Shown here: positions 9,490-18,504 of the stretch, in pieces
How the letters are laid out: every line of letters begins with the position of its first letter
Position numbering within the stretch: position 1 is the first letter of the stretch
Notes under the pieces: generated by a model
Told to the model about the DNA's origin: nothing
Database searches by the model: none
The model's input: only the letters and a program-made list of their open reading frames with translations
Position numbers and translations under genes: made by a program
Assembly: GCF_000264455.2 (NCBI RefSeq)
Contig: NC_017958.1
Coordinates: forward strand, 496,001 to 560,000
Reading direction: 5' to 3'
DNA from: Tistrella mobilis KA081020-065
Lineage (GTDB): Bacteria; Pseudomonadota; Alphaproteobacteria; Tistrellales; Tistrellaceae
Length of the DNA: 64,000 bases

Positions 9490-11010
9490 TCACCCGGCCC
9501 GAAGCTGCCGGGTCACCGCGCCGACATTTTCCGACACGTCGCCCACATCGCGGGCGACCTGAGTGATGCTGGCGGAAATCTCGCGCGCGGCCGCGTCCTG
9601 CTGGGCCACCGCCGAGGCGATCGAGGCCGAGATGGTCTGAACCTCGCCGATGGCGGCCGAGATCGCGTGGATCGCGTCCACCGTGCGGGCAGCCTCGCGC
9701 TGGACCGAGGCGATCTGTTCGACGATTTCGTCGGTGGCCGAGGCGGTCTGCTGGGCGAGGTTCTTCACCTCGCCGGCCACCACCGCGAAGCCCTTGCCGG
9801 CCTCGCCGGCGCGGGCGGCCTCGATGGTGGCGTTCAGCGCCAGAAGATTGGTCTGGCTGGCGATGTTGTTGATCAGCTTGATGACCACGCCGATCCGCTC
9901 GCCGGCCGCAACCAGGGCCTGCACCGTCTCGTTGGTGCGCGTCGCCTCGTTCGCCGCGGTGGCCGACGCATTGGCGGCCGCGCTGGAACGGGCGGCGATT
10001 TCGCCCACCGAGGCCGAAAGTTCCTCGGTCGCCGTCGCCACGACCTGGGTGTTGGCGGTCGCCCGATCGGCCGAGCTGCCGACCCGGGCCGAGAGCGTGT
10101 CGGCGATGTCGTGGATGCCCTTGCGGCGATTGGCCTCGGCGCGCTCGTTCTCAAGCTCCGCCAGCTTCTGGGCATGGATGTCGATCAGAGAGCCGCAGGC
10201 ACGCAGCGGGTTGCCCTTGGCGTCGCGGGCCACGCCGCCGATCGCCTTGAACCACCGGTAACTGCCGTCCTTCATCTTCAACCGATAGGCGACGTCATAG
10301 CCGGTGCGGCCGCTGCGATCGTTCAGGCAGGCACCGAAGGCGTCGAAAGTCGCTGCGGTGTCCTCGGGATGGATACGGTCGGACCAGGCGTTCACCTTGT
10401 CGGGGAAGCCGGTCAGATCGTCGGACCCGAAGCCCACCAGGCGACGGAATTCGCCCGAAAAACGCCACTGTGCCTTCGGATGCATGGCGTCGCCCTCGTA
10501 GAGCAGGGCATCCCAAAGACCGATACCGGCATGGCGCGCCAGCAGGGCCATGCGCTCGACATCGACCTTCTGGTCATGCACGTCGATCAGCGAGCCGCAG
10601 GCGCGCAGCGGGTTGCCCTGGGCGTCGCGGGCGACACCGCCCACGGCACGGAACCAGCGCCAGTTGCCGTCCTTCATCTTCAGCCGGTAGGTGACGTCAT
10701 AGCCGGTGCGGCCGCTCTTGTCGTTCAGGCAGGCGGCGAATGCCTCGAAGGTATAGCCGGAATCCTCCGGATGCAGCCGGTCGGACCAGGACTGGACCTT
10801 GTCGGGGAAACCCTGCCGGTCGCCATGGGCAAAGCCCACCAGCCGGCGGAACTCGTCCGAGAAGTGCCACGAGGCCTTGGCATGCATCGCGTCGCCCTGA
10901 TAGAGCACCGCGTCCCACAAGCCGACGCCTGCATACCGGCCGAGGAGTTCCATCTGACGGGCCGCTTCTCCGTCGGCCCCCTGCATACCGTCATTCTTCC
11001 GCCAGAACAT
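9490..11010 (-). CDS. Soluble methyl-accepting chemotaxis protein with two tandem PAS domains
   Basis: The 506-residue protein has no membrane helix or HAMP domain. Two PAS domains with PAC motifs occupy about residues 20-150 and 155-285. A receptor signalling domain follows, with the hairpin tip [20 protein letters not shown], which binds CheA/CheW. The PAS copies are nearly identical, each containing [20 protein letters not shown] and RACGSLID, so the second arose by recent internal duplication. PAS domains of this type often bind haem or flavin to sense redox state or oxygen, but no cofactor ligand can be assigned. The gene is followed by its own terminator. Confidence 0.9.
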   Translation of the reverse strand: MFWRKNDGMQGADGEAARQMELLGRYAGVGLWDAVLYQGDAMHAKASWHFSDEFRRLVGFAHGDRQGFPDKVQSWSDRLHPEDSGYTFEAFAACLNDKSGRTGYDVTYRLKMKDGNWRWFRAVGGVARDAQGNPLRACGSLIDVHDQKVDVERMALLARHAGIGLWDALLYEGDAMHPKAQWRFSGEFRRLVGFGSDDLTGFPDKVNAWSDRIHPEDTAATFDAFGACLNDRSGRTGYDVAYRLKMKDGSYRWFKAIGGVARDAKGNPLRACGSLIDIHAQKLAELENERAEANRRKGIHDIADTLSARVGSSADRATANTQVVATATEELSASVGEIAARSSAAANASATAANEATRTNETVQALVAAGERIGVVIKLINNIASQTNLLALNATIEAARAGEAGKGFAVVAGEVKNLAQQTASATDEIVEQIASVQREAARTVDAIHAISAAIGEVQTISASIASAVAQQDAAAREISASITQVARDVGDVSENVGAVTRQLRAG

Positions 11011-11196
11011 GATGCGCGCCTGTTGATGGTGTGAACCTGCGCAGCATCTTCATGTGCGGGCGATGAAGAATACGTTAAGGGTGGGAACTTGCGACGAAGC
11101 GCCGCAACGCCTGCAGAATATTCAGGAAAGCTGTCCTATCTTGTCCGGATACGTGATTTTCTCTCGCTGGTTTCTTATGATAAACAGTCTTCGCGT

Positions 11197-11949
11197 TCAG
11201 TGCCCGCCGATGAACGCCGCCAGCTCCGGCGTACGCTGTGCAGCGAACAGTTCGGCAGGCGCACCACGCTCGTGAATCCGGCCCTGATGCATGAACACCA
11301 ACTCGTCGCAGACTTCGCGGGCGAAGCGCATCTCGTGGGTGACCATCACCAGGGTCATGCCCTCTTCGGCCAGACGGCGCACCACCGCCAGCACCTCGGC
11401 CACAAGCTCAGGATCGAGCGCCGAGGTGATCTCGTCGCAGAGCAGCACTCTGGGCCGCATCGCCAGCGCCCGGGCGATCGCCACGCGCTGCTGCTGGCCG
11501 CCCGACAGCTGATCGGGCGTGTGATCGAAGCGGTCGGCGAGGCCCACCTTGGCCAGCATCTCGCGCGCCACCGCCTCGGCCTCGGCCGTGCCCATCTTCT
11601 TCACCACCTTCAGCGACAGCATCACATTGCCGCCGGCCGAGAGATGCGGGAACAGGTTGAACTGCTGGAAGACCATGCCGACCTTCAGCCGCAGCGCCTT
11701 CAGCTCCCGCTCGCTTTCACGGCCGTCGGCGCGTTCGCCGTCCACCGTCACCACGCCGTCGGTCGGCCGTTCCAGGCCGTTGATGATCCGCAGCAAGGTG
11801 CTCTTGCCCGATCCGCTGCGGCCGATCAGCGCCACCACCCGGCCCTCTTCGACCGAGAGATCGACCCCCTTCAGCACCTCGACCAGGCCGAAACTCTTGC
11901 GGATACCGGCCAGTTCGACCAGCGGCCGCATCTGATCAGCGGGCGACAT
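11197..11949 (-). CDS. Polar amino-acid ABC transporter ATP-binding protein (GlnQ type)
   Basis: The 250-residue ATPase has Walker A (GRSGSGKS), Q-loop, signature (LSGGQQQRV), Walker B (VLLCDEITSALD) and H-loop (MVTHEM). Length and motifs fit the GlnQ/HisP/ArtP class. It overlaps the preceding permease gene by 14 bases and is the last gene of a leftward operon: binding protein, permease, permease, ATPase. Confidence 0.93.
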   Translation of the reverse strand: MSPADQMRPLVELAGIRKSFGLVEVLKGVDLSVEEGRVVALIGRSGSGKSTLLRIINGLERPTDGVVTVDGERADGRESERELKALRLKVGMVFQQFNLFPHLSAGGNVMLSLKVVKKMGTAEAEAVAREMLAKVGLADRFDHTPDQLSGGQQQRVAIARALAMRPRVLLCDEITSALDPELVAEVLAVVRRLAEEGMTLVMVTHEMRFAREVCDELVFMHQGRIHERGAPAELFAAQRTPELAAFIGGH

Positions 11950-12586
11950 GGAGCCTCCTTTCCAGCCGGCGGGCGGCGAATGACAGCGGGTAGCAGAGCG
12001 CGAAATAGATCAGCGCCACGAAACCATAAACGGTGAAGGGTTCGAAGGTGGCATTGGCGATCATCGTCCCGGCCTTGGCCAGTTCCACGAAACCGATGAT
12101 CGAGGTCAGCGCCGTCCCCTTGACCACCTGAACCGAGAAGCCGACCGTCGGCGGCACCGCGATCCGCATCGCCTGGGGCAGGATCACCCAGCGCATGCGC
12201 TCCACATAAGACATGGCCAGGGCCTGGGCGGCCTCGGACTGGCCCTTGGGCACCGCCTCCACGCAGCCGCGCCAGATCTCGGCCAGGAAGGCGCCGGTGA
12301 ACAGCACCAGCGACACGATCGCCGCCGTCCAGGCCGAGACCTCGATCCCCGCCAGCGGCAGGCCGAAGAAGATCAGGAACAGCTGCATCAGCAGCGGCGT
12401 GCCCTGGAAGGCTTCGACATAACCGCGCGCCAGCATCACCGGCAGGCGCCGGCCCGAGACCAGGGCGAACAGCGCCACCAGCCCGACCACGGCACCGCCG
12501 GCAAAGGCGATCACCGACAGCACCACGGTCCAGAGCGCGGCATCGATCAGGTTGCGCAGGATGTCGAGCGTACCGAACTCAACCAT
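11936..12586 (-). CDS. Polar amino-acid ABC transporter permease (second)
   Basis: This 216-residue permease of the HisM/GlnP family has about five helices and an EAA loop (EAAQALAMSYVERMRWVILPQA). I chose the ATG at 12586 because GGAGGT lies 7 bases upstream; a GTG at 12595 would place the start on top of that site. It overlaps the upstream permease gene by 8 bases. Confidence 0.92.
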   Translation of the reverse strand: MVEFGTLDILRNLIDAALWTVVLSVIAFAGGAVVGLVALFALVSGRRLPVMLARGYVEAFQGTPLLMQLFLIFFGLPLAGIEVSAWTAAIVSLVLFTGAFLAEIWRGCVEAVPKGQSEAAQALAMSYVERMRWVILPQAMRIAVPPTVGFSVQVVKGTALTSIIGFVELAKAGTMIANATFEPFTVYGFVALIYFALCYPLSFAARRLERRLHVAR

Positions 12587-13304
12587 GGACCGCACCTCCG
12601 GTGGCGGGCGCAGCCCGGCCGGCGCTCAGGGCCGCACGGCGTGATGCCCTGTAGAGCAGCCGGTCGCCCAGCCGGCGCAGGATCATCCGGGTCAGGATGG
12701 CGAGGGCCAGATAGATCGCGGTCGCCGCCAGATAGGCCTCGAAAGCGCGGAAGCTGCGCGACTGGATGAAATTGGCGGCGAAGCTCAACTCTTCGGCCGC
12801 GATCTGCGAGCAGACCGACGAGCCCAGCATCACGATGACGATCTGGCTGGACAGCGCCGGCCAGATCTTGCGCAGCGCCGGCACCAGCACGACATGGCGG
12901 AAGCATTCCGCCCGGGTCATGCCCAGGCTCGCCGCCGCCTCCCACTGCCCCCTGGGTACGGCCTGAATGCCGGCGCGGATGATCTCGGCCGAATAGGCGC
13001 CGAGATTGACCACCATGGCGATCATCGCCGCCTCCACCTCGCCCAGCCGCACACCCGCCGCGGGCAGGCCGAAGAAGATGAAGAACAGCTGCACGATGAA
13101 CGGCGTGTTGCGGATCAGCTCGACATAGGCGGCCACGATCCCCGCCGCCACCGGTATCCGCTCCGATCGCGCCCAGGCACACAGAATGCCCAGAAACACG
13201 CCGAAAATGCCGCCGACCAGGATCAGCTCCACCGTCAGCACCACCCCGCGGAGCAGCACGTCGGAATAGGTCAGGATCGGCGTAAAATCAAACTGATAGG
13301 CCAT
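12579..13304 (-). CDS. Polar amino-acid ABC transporter permease (first)
   Basis: The 241-residue permease has the His/Glu/Gln/Arg/opine family layout with an N-terminal membrane region, NTPFIVQLFFIFFGLP, and the EAA loop (EAAASLGMTRAECFRHVVLVPA). It pairs with the following permease. The gene starts 85 bases after the binding-protein gene, past a strong hairpin that probably reduces its expression relative to the binding protein. Confidence 0.92.
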   Translation of the reverse strand: MAYQFDFTPILTYSDVLLRGVVLTVELILVGGIFGVFLGILCAWARSERIPVAAGIVAAYVELIRNTPFIVQLFFIFFGLPAAGVRLGEVEAAMIAMVVNLGAYSAEIIRAGIQAVPRGQWEAAASLGMTRAECFRHVVLVPALRKIWPALSSQIVIVMLGSSVCSQIAAEELSFAANFIQSRSFRAFEAYLAATAIYLALAILTRMILRRLGDRLLYRASRRAALSAGRAAPATGGAVHG

Positions 13305-13352
13305 GGACGACCCCTTCCGGGAACGGTGGGCCGATGGGGAGACCGCATGGCG

Positions 13353-13380
13353 CGGGGCAAGGGGGCGGCCCCTTGCCCCG
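13353..13380 (-). terminator. Intra-operon hairpin (partial terminator) after the binding-protein gene
   Basis: CGGGGCAAGGGG (13353-13364) and CCCCTTGCCCCG (13369-13380) form a perfect 12-bp stem with a four-base loop between the binding-protein stop and the first permease. There is no U-tract. Such hairpins commonly stabilise upstream mRNA and lower downstream expression, giving excess binding protein. Confidence 0.6.
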
Positions 13381-13389
13381 CCGGCCGCC

Positions 13390-14214
13390 TCAGAGATCCG
13401 CCGGCAGCGGTGCGCCCAGCCAGGTTTCCGAAATCTTCGACAGCCGGCCGTCGGCCTTGGCGGCGGCGATGATCTCGTTCACCTTTGCAACCAGTGCCGC
13501 CTCTCCCTTCGCGACGCCGATATAGCAGGGCGAGTTCTTGATCAGGAACTTGGGCTCCGGCCGGGTGCGCGGGTTGCGCTCCAGAATGGCGGCCGCAACC
13601 ACATTGCCGGTCGCCACCAGCTCCACCTGCCCCGACAGGAAGGCCTGGATGGTACCGTTATTGTCCTCGTAACGGCGGATGGTAGCCTCGGCGGGGGCGA
13701 TCTTGGTGAGTTCCAGATCCTCGATCGCACCGCGGGTGACACCCACCGTATGGCCGGCCAGATCGGCGGCGCCCGCGATCTTCAGATCGGCCGGGCCGAA
13801 AACGCCGTTGTAGAACGGCGCATAGGCATTGGTGAAGTCGATCACCGCCTCGCGCTCCGGGTTCTTGCCCAGGCTGGAGATCACCAGATCGACCTTGTCG
13901 GTGGTCAGGTACGGGATGCGGTTGGCGCTGGTCACCGGCACCAGCTCGGTCTTCACCCCCAGCGCATCGCCGATCAGCCGGGCCATGTCGACATCATAGC
14001 CGCGCGGCGCCATGTCGGGGCCGACGGAGCCGAAGGGCGGGAAATCCTGCGGGACCGCCACGCGCAGCACCCCCGCCTTCTGAATGGCATCCAGCCCCGC
14101 CGCCTCGGCCGTGATGCCGAAGCCGCCGGCGGCCGCCACCAGCACGGCAGCCGCCATCGCCCCCAGCACGCTGCGCCGCCGCAACCCGGTTCCGATCCGC
14201 CTGATCATCGCCAT
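13390..14214 (-). CDS. Polar amino-acid ABC transporter substrate-binding protein
   Basis: The 274-residue protein has a Tat-like or Sec signal (RRIGTGLRRRSVLGAMAA, ending near AEAA) and then the family 3 binding fold (GVLRVAVPQDFPPFG, GYDVDMARLIGDALG, DLVISSLGKNPERE). Family 3 proteins bind basic, acidic or neutral amino acids or opines; the ligand is not evident. The ATG at 14214 has GGGGAG about 8 bases upstream. It is first in the operon with two permeases and an ATPase, and is divergent from the allantoin-type operon, so it might bring in a related nitrogen source. Confidence 0.92.
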   Translation of the reverse strand: MAMIRRIGTGLRRRSVLGAMAAAVLVAAAGGFGITAEAAGLDAIQKAGVLRVAVPQDFPPFGSVGPDMAPRGYDVDMARLIGDALGVKTELVPVTSANRIPYLTTDKVDLVISSLGKNPEREAVIDFTNAYAPFYNGVFGPADLKIAGAADLAGHTVGVTRGAIEDLELTKIAPAEATIRRYEDNNGTIQAFLSGQVELVATGNVVAAAILERNPRTRPEPKFLIKNSPCYIGVAKGEAALVAKVNEIIAAAKADGRLSKISETWLGAPLPADL

Positions 14215-14444
14215 TCCCCGCACTCCCCGCTTGTTGACGCCTCGCCCTGATCGCCCGGCCCCGACCCCCGGTCGGGACGGCCGGATCCGGCACATCCCGC
14301 GGCCCCCTGTTGCCGCTGCTCATGTTTTAAGCGTGCCCATTGTTTAAGCATGAGTCAACGCCGTTTTTTGCCTTACCCCAGCATGCCACCCCTGGCATCC
14401 GCTTGCAAACCCATAGAAATCCGGCCATGCTTCCGGAAATCCAG

Positions 14445-14466
14445 CCGGTCCAACTGGTCTGACCGG
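14445..14466. promoter_or_regulatory. Candidate operator for the GntR-family regulator
   Basis: CCGGTC (14445-14450) and GACCGG (14461-14466) form a perfect inverted repeat 21 bases before the GntR start codon. Inside it, TGGTCTGACCG resembles the TNGTNNNACNA core bound by many FadR-subfamily repressors. The intergenic gap also serves the divergent amino-acid transporter. Confidence 0.5.
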
Positions 14467-14486
14467 TCTAGCCGAAGGAGCCGGAT

Positions 14487-15170
14487 TTGGCCGGAGACAG
14501 CGTCCCCGAATACGTTGCCGAGCGCCTGCAGCGCATGATCCTGGCGGGTGAGCTTGCCCCCGGCGAGGCGCTGCCGGCCCAGCGCACGCTTGCCGAACGT
14601 CTGGGTGTCAGCCGTACATCGCTCAGGGAAGCGCTGACCGTGCTCGAAACCCTGGGCCTGGTGCGGGTGCGGGCCGGCAAGGGCGTCTTCGTCTCAGACC
14701 CGTCCGCCGACGACACCGCCCCGGGGCCGCGTGGCGACCGCTACACCCATGCCGCCCGGGTCTATCAGCTGCGGCTGGCGATCGAGCCCTTCGTCTCGGG
14801 GCTGGTCGCGATCACCGCCGCCGATGCCGAAATCGACCGGCTGGCCGAGACGGTGGCCGAGATGCGCGCGGCGCTTGCCGAGGGCGATCTGGTACGCGCC
14901 GCCCAGGCGGACGGGGACTTCCACCAGCGGTTACTGGTCGCGGCCGGCAACCCGCTCTTCCCGGCGGCGATGCGCCCGGCCGGGCCGATGCTGGCCGAAA
15001 CCCGGCGCATTCCCTTCGCCAACCGCGAAAGCGTGCGCGCGCCGCTGGACGAACATGAACGCATCCTGGCGCAGATCCGTGCCCGCAGCCCGCAGGGCGC
15101 GCGCGATGCCATGCACCGCCACATCCTGTCCGCCGCCAGCCGCGCCGGTGTCGGCGTGCTGCGGCCCTGA
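14487..15170 (+). CDS. GntR-family (FadR/FCD subfamily) transcriptional regulator
   Basis: The 227-residue protein has an N-terminal winged helix (VAERLQRMILAGELAPGEALPAQ region, then LAERLGVSRTSLREALTVLE) and a helical FCD ligand-binding domain from about residue 90. FCD domains bind a metal plus a carboxylate metabolite. The TTG at 14487 is used as start because AAGGAG lies 6 bases before it. It is followed by allantoicase and ureidoglycolate lyase genes, so it probably controls ureide catabolism in response to an intermediate such as allantoate or glyoxylate. Confidence 0.9.
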   Translation: MAGDSVPEYVAERLQRMILAGELAPGEALPAQRTLAERLGVSRTSLREALTVLETLGLVRVRAGKGVFVSDPSADDTAPGPRGDRYTHAARVYQLRLAIEPFVSGLVAITAADAEIDRLAETVAEMRAALAEGDLVRAAQADGDFHQRLLVAAGNPLFPAAMRPAGPMLAETRRIPFANRESVRAPLDEHERILAQIRARSPQGARDAMHRHILSAASRAGVGVLRP

Positions 15171-15187
15171 TCGTGCTTTCAGCCCCC

Positions 15188-16225
15188 ATGAACGAAACGG
15201 ACATCAGATCCATGCCGAGCTTTGCCCCCACCGCCGCCGTCAACCTCGCCTCCCGCGCGCTGGGTGCGCGCACGCTCAGCTGTTCCGACCAGTTCTTCGG
15301 GGCGCTGGAGCGGCTGATCGACGATGCCGCCCCGGTCTTCATCCCCGGCAGATACGACGAGGCCGGCAAGTGGATGGATGGCTGGGAAACCCGCCGCCGG
15401 CGCGATGACGGCCATGACTGGTGCGTGCTGGCGCTGGCCGCCCCCGGCTGGATCGACGCGATCGAGATCGACACCCGCCATTTCACCGGCAACTATCCCG
15501 CCGCCGCCGGTCTGTGGGCGCTGGCCGCAGCCGACCTGGCCGAGACCCCCGCTGCCGATGATCCGCGCTGGCAGCCGATCCTGGCCCCCGTGCCGCTTCA
15601 GGGCGATGCCCCCAACGCCTTCCTGCCCGATCCGGCGGTGCGCACGGCGGAGGGGCAGCCCTGGACACATCTGAAGCTCGACATCTTCCCTGATGGCGGG
15701 GTTGCGCGGCTGCGCATTCTGGGCCGCCCGGCCGGCCTGCCGGCGCCGCGCGCCGACGGGCTGGTGGAGCTGTCCTCGGCCCTGGGCGGCGCCCGGGTGA
15801 TCGCCTGGAACGATGCTCATTACGGCGACCCGCGCAACCTGCTGCTGCCCGGCCTTGCGCCACGCATGGAGGATGGCTGGGAAACCCGGCGGCGGCGCGA
15901 ACCCGGCCACGACTGGTGCATCATTCGTCTGGCGACGCCGGGCAGGGTTGCATTTATCGAAATCGACACGCGTGAGTTCAAGGGTAATTATCCCGACACC
16001 TGCTCGGTTCAGGGCGTGATGGCGCCCGATGCCGCGGATGCGGCCACCGTGCCGCAAAGCCTGTTCTGGGCAGAGATCCTGACCTCCCGCAAGCTCGGAC
16101 CAGATGCGCCGCACGGCTTTACGCCCGATGCGGATCGCGTGGTGTCCCACATCCGCTTCAACATCTTCCCCGACGGCGGCGTCAACCGGCTGCGCATCTT
16201 CGGTGTGCCCGGCGCCATGGAGTGA
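15188..16225 (+). CDS. alc: Allantoicase
   Basis: The 345-residue enzyme hydrolyses allantoate to ureidoglycolate and urea. It consists of two similar allantoicase (galactose-binding-like) modules, each with the family signature MDGWETRRRR or EDGWETRRRR, then HDWC, EIDTR-F-GNYP and NIFPDGGV/DIFPDGGV toward its end. Length is normal for bacterial allantoicase. The ATG at 15188 is preferred over a GTG at 15173. It lies 17 bases after the GntR gene, and its stop overlaps the next start (GTGA). Confidence 0.93.
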   Translation: MNETDIRSMPSFAPTAAVNLASRALGARTLSCSDQFFGALERLIDDAAPVFIPGRYDEAGKWMDGWETRRRRDDGHDWCVLALAAPGWIDAIEIDTRHFTGNYPAAAGLWALAAADLAETPAADDPRWQPILAPVPLQGDAPNAFLPDPAVRTAEGQPWTHLKLDIFPDGGVARLRILGRPAGLPAPRADGLVELSSALGGARVIAWNDAHYGDPRNLLLPGLAPRMEDGWETRRRREPGHDWCIIRLATPGRVAFIEIDTREFKGNYPDTCSVQGVMAPDAADAATVPQSLFWAEILTSRKLGPDAPHGFTPDADRVVSHIRFNIFPDGGVNRLRIFGVPGAME

Positions 16226-16761
16226 GCGTCCAGATGCAGGCTTATCCCCGCACCATCTTAAGGCCGCGGCACCTGACCCGCGCGGCCTTCGCCCCCTTCG
16301 GCGAGGTTCTCGACGCCGCCGATCCCGGCCGCGCGCCGATCGCGATCAATGGCGGCACGACGCTGCGCTATGATCAGCTCGCGCGGGTGGAGACGGATGA
16401 CGAGGGCTATGGTGCGATCAGCCTGTTTCAGGCCCATGAAGCGGTCTCGCTGCCGCTGGTGATCGAGGTGATGGAACGTCACCCCCTCGGCAGCCAGGCC
16501 TTCATGCCGCTCACCCGCTGCCGCTTCGTAATCGTGGTGGCGCCGGCCGCCAGCCGCCAGCCCGATCCGGCAAACATGCAGGCCTTCGTCACCGACGGCC
16601 GCCAGGGCGTCAGCTATCGCCGCGGCACCTGGCACCTGCCGCTCACGGTGCTGGACATGGCCCATCTTCTGGTCGTCGACCGCAAGGGCCCCGGCTGCAA
16701 CCTCAACGAACACGTCTTCGCCCCCGGCACCGGCCCGCTGCTGCTGCCGCAGGAGGTTTGA
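16222..16761 (+). CDS. allA: Ureidoglycolate lyase
   Basis: The 179-residue cupin-fold enzyme releases urea from ureidoglycolate and yields glyoxylate, completing the pathway started by allantoicase. Family motifs are FAPFGEV near residue 25, YRRGTWHLPL and the C-terminal NLNEHV. The GTG at 16222 overlaps the allantoicase stop; an ATG at 16234 is an alternative. The last 110 bases before the final codons are repeated perfectly at 21922-22031, and the second copy ends in different codons (QDL instead of QEV). The 3' end of this gene is therefore the integration site of the island that follows. Confidence 0.93.
   Translation: MSVQMQAYPRTILRPRHLTRAAFAPFGEVLDAADPGRAPIAINGGTTLRYDQLARVETDDEGYGAISLFQAHEAVSLPLVIEVMERHPLGSQAFMPLTRCRFVIVVAPAASRQPDPANMQAFVTDGRQGVSYRRGTWHLPLTVLDMAHLLVVDRKGPGCNLNEHVFAPGTGPLLLPQEV
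16645..16754 (+). repeat. 110-bp direct repeat, left copy (allA 3' end; putative attL)
   Basis: Bases 16645-16754 are identical to 21922-22031 by direct comparison. This copy forms the functional 3' end of allA, with GGTTTGA after the repeat. The element to its right is AT-richer, so the arrangement looks like gene-3'-end integration that restores the target gene. Confidence 0.9.
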
Positions 16762-16828
16762 CGCCTCCCGCGGGCTCGGCGCCAGGGGGCACCACAATAG
16801 TCAAAGGCCCTTCATTGTAATTAACTTG

Positions 16829-16850
16829 AAGAATATGATCTAATATTCTT
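16829..16850. terminator. AT-rich hairpin at the island's left edge
   Basis: AAGAATAT (16829-16836) and ATATTCTT (16843-16850) form a perfect 8-bp stem around GATCTA. It overlaps the stop of the leftward TIR-like gene and separates it from the convergent allA. Its low G+C makes it a weak terminator at best. Confidence 0.4.
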
Positions 16851-18441
16851 AAATAAATCCTCGCAATTTGAGGTAAATTTCCAATTCAAGAGGAAATCGT
16901 TCGTTCGGCCAGCTGGATATAAGTTGCTTTTCATAAAGTATCTGACACGCACGCACATAGGCCATCTGGTCGAATGCACAGAGGCTGCGCGCCATCCAAG
17001 CCATCACGGTATCAAGTAAGCTGAGGCGGCCGTCCACAGTTTCTCGCACAAACGGGTACATTACAAAGGCAGACTCGTTGGAGGGTGGCTCGACCCCCTC
17101 TTCGACGAGAGTAAGAAGATCACCTTTGGAAATTCGTCTTATTCTATGATTCAAATAGCCAAGCTCATGTACAACACTCGATCTTGTGTAGTATATAGTT
17201 TTTCGTTTATTTTCGATAAATCGACGAGTGACGATATCCTTGGTTAATAGAACGATTGCGTAGGTAGCTTCATTGAGGGCCTGATAAATTGCATCCGGGA
17301 TCCTCTCACCGACCTCCGCCATGACATACTTCGGCTGCACGGTAAAGGAGACCTCACTCAAGCCTTCATCAGTTGAAGCTGATTTTGAGAATACACGGCT
17401 AATGAAATCGTGGATGTCTTGTGCCACCTGATTGGGCTTCTTCCAGCCAATTGAGCTAACCTCCCAACTACAGGCGATAAATACCTGCGCATCTTGACTG
17501 AGACCATCATGAATGCGGACTGAATTTCTGAAGAAATGCTTCGAAAGATGCTTAACAGACGCCCGCAATCCGGGAGAACTCGTACGAGAATCAATCAGGC
17601 GGAACTTGTCTCGATGATCGACATTCTCCGGTGGGCGGATTTTTCCCTTATCTACTGCATCACCATACAATAAAGTTGCAGCATGATACCAAATATACTC
17701 AAAATCCTGACTCAATGTTTTGAAATACCCTTCCCTCTTTGCTTCCTGCTCGAGATTCTGCACGCAAATCACAGGTAATTGGCTAGCAACTGCCGGCCAC
17801 ATGTTCTCCAACTTAGAATATGTATATATATCATAATATATACACCGATTTAGAAACACGCCTCGATAGTTGAGCGGGACAGGCGTGAAACGCAGTTCAA
17901 TCTGATTGTAAGTGAGGCTTACTTGACTCCGACGAATACGCTCACGCAGATAATCAAATTGCTGCAACGTTTTACTCTGGAACTGCACGAACATTTCCTG
18001 ATGCTCGCCGTTTGTGGTCCCAAAATCGAGCTCGCCAAATTCGACATCGTCTCGATCGAAGATGTCCCAGACCGGCTTCTGCTGCTCTTTCTCTCGCATC
18101 ATCAACCGCATCGCATAATCTGAAAAGGGGTAAGCTAGTATAAACCGGAGGGATAATGAGATTTTCCTACGGTTCAATTCAACAATCGCATTCATGAGCT
18201 TGTCAAATTCGTCGAGAAAGGCCTGAGAGGCTCTGTGGGCCTTGTCTCCATAACCTATGACGGGCTTGAAGAAGGTGGAGCAGGAAACCCCCATGGAGGC
18301 GATCCGGATCTGGCCCTTGCAATCGTCGCGGCCCTGTACTGCCACCACCTCGTCAGAGGCTAGCCGTAACCTTTCAGTCATATGCTCGAAATATTCCGGG
18401 GCAAACCTACTCTTGAAAAAAATAGGATTTTCATCAATCAA
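16849..18441 (-). CDS. Unknown N-terminal domain fused to a TIR-like domain (possible immune effector)
   Basis: The 530-residue protein is the last gene of the island operon. Residues about 318-430 show the pattern of TIR-like nucleotide-binding domains: QVFIACSW at the first strand, ATYAIVLLTKD, and SSVVHELGYLNHRI with Glu426 where NAD-cleaving relatives place the catalytic glutamate. The N-terminal 300 residues match nothing I recognise; they include a helical start (FAPEYFEHMTERLRLA) and LSLRFILAYPFSDYAMRL. The start is TTG at 18441, with a G-rich GGGGAG site 5 bases upstream. NAD degradation on sensing infection is a plausible role, inferred only from the fold. Confidence 0.72.
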   Translation of the reverse strand: MIDENPIFFKSRFAPEYFEHMTERLRLASDEVVAVQGRDDCKGQIRIASMGVSCSTFFKPVIGYGDKAHRASQAFLDEFDKLMNAIVELNRRKISLSLRFILAYPFSDYAMRLMMREKEQQKPVWDIFDRDDVEFGELDFGTTNGEHQEMFVQFQSKTLQQFDYLRERIRRSQVSLTYNQIELRFTPVPLNYRGVFLNRCIYYDIYTYSKLENMWPAVASQLPVICVQNLEQEAKREGYFKTLSQDFEYIWYHAATLLYGDAVDKGKIRPPENVDHRDKFRLIDSRTSSPGLRASVKHLSKHFFRNSVRIHDGLSQDAQVFIACSWEVSSIGWKKPNQVAQDIHDFISRVFSKSASTDEGLSEVSFTVQPKYVMAEVGERIPDAIYQALNEATYAIVLLTKDIVTRRFIENKRKTIYYTRSSVVHELGYLNHRIRRISKGDLLTLVEEGVEPPSNESAFVMYPFVRETVDGRLSLLDTVMAWMARSLCAFDQMAYVRACQILYEKQLISSWPNERFPLELEIYLKLRGFI

Positions 18442-18504
18442 CTTTGCTCCCCCCCCAACCTCCGCAAAATTCTATAGAGATAGAAGCCCTTGCGGTCATT
18501 TTGA

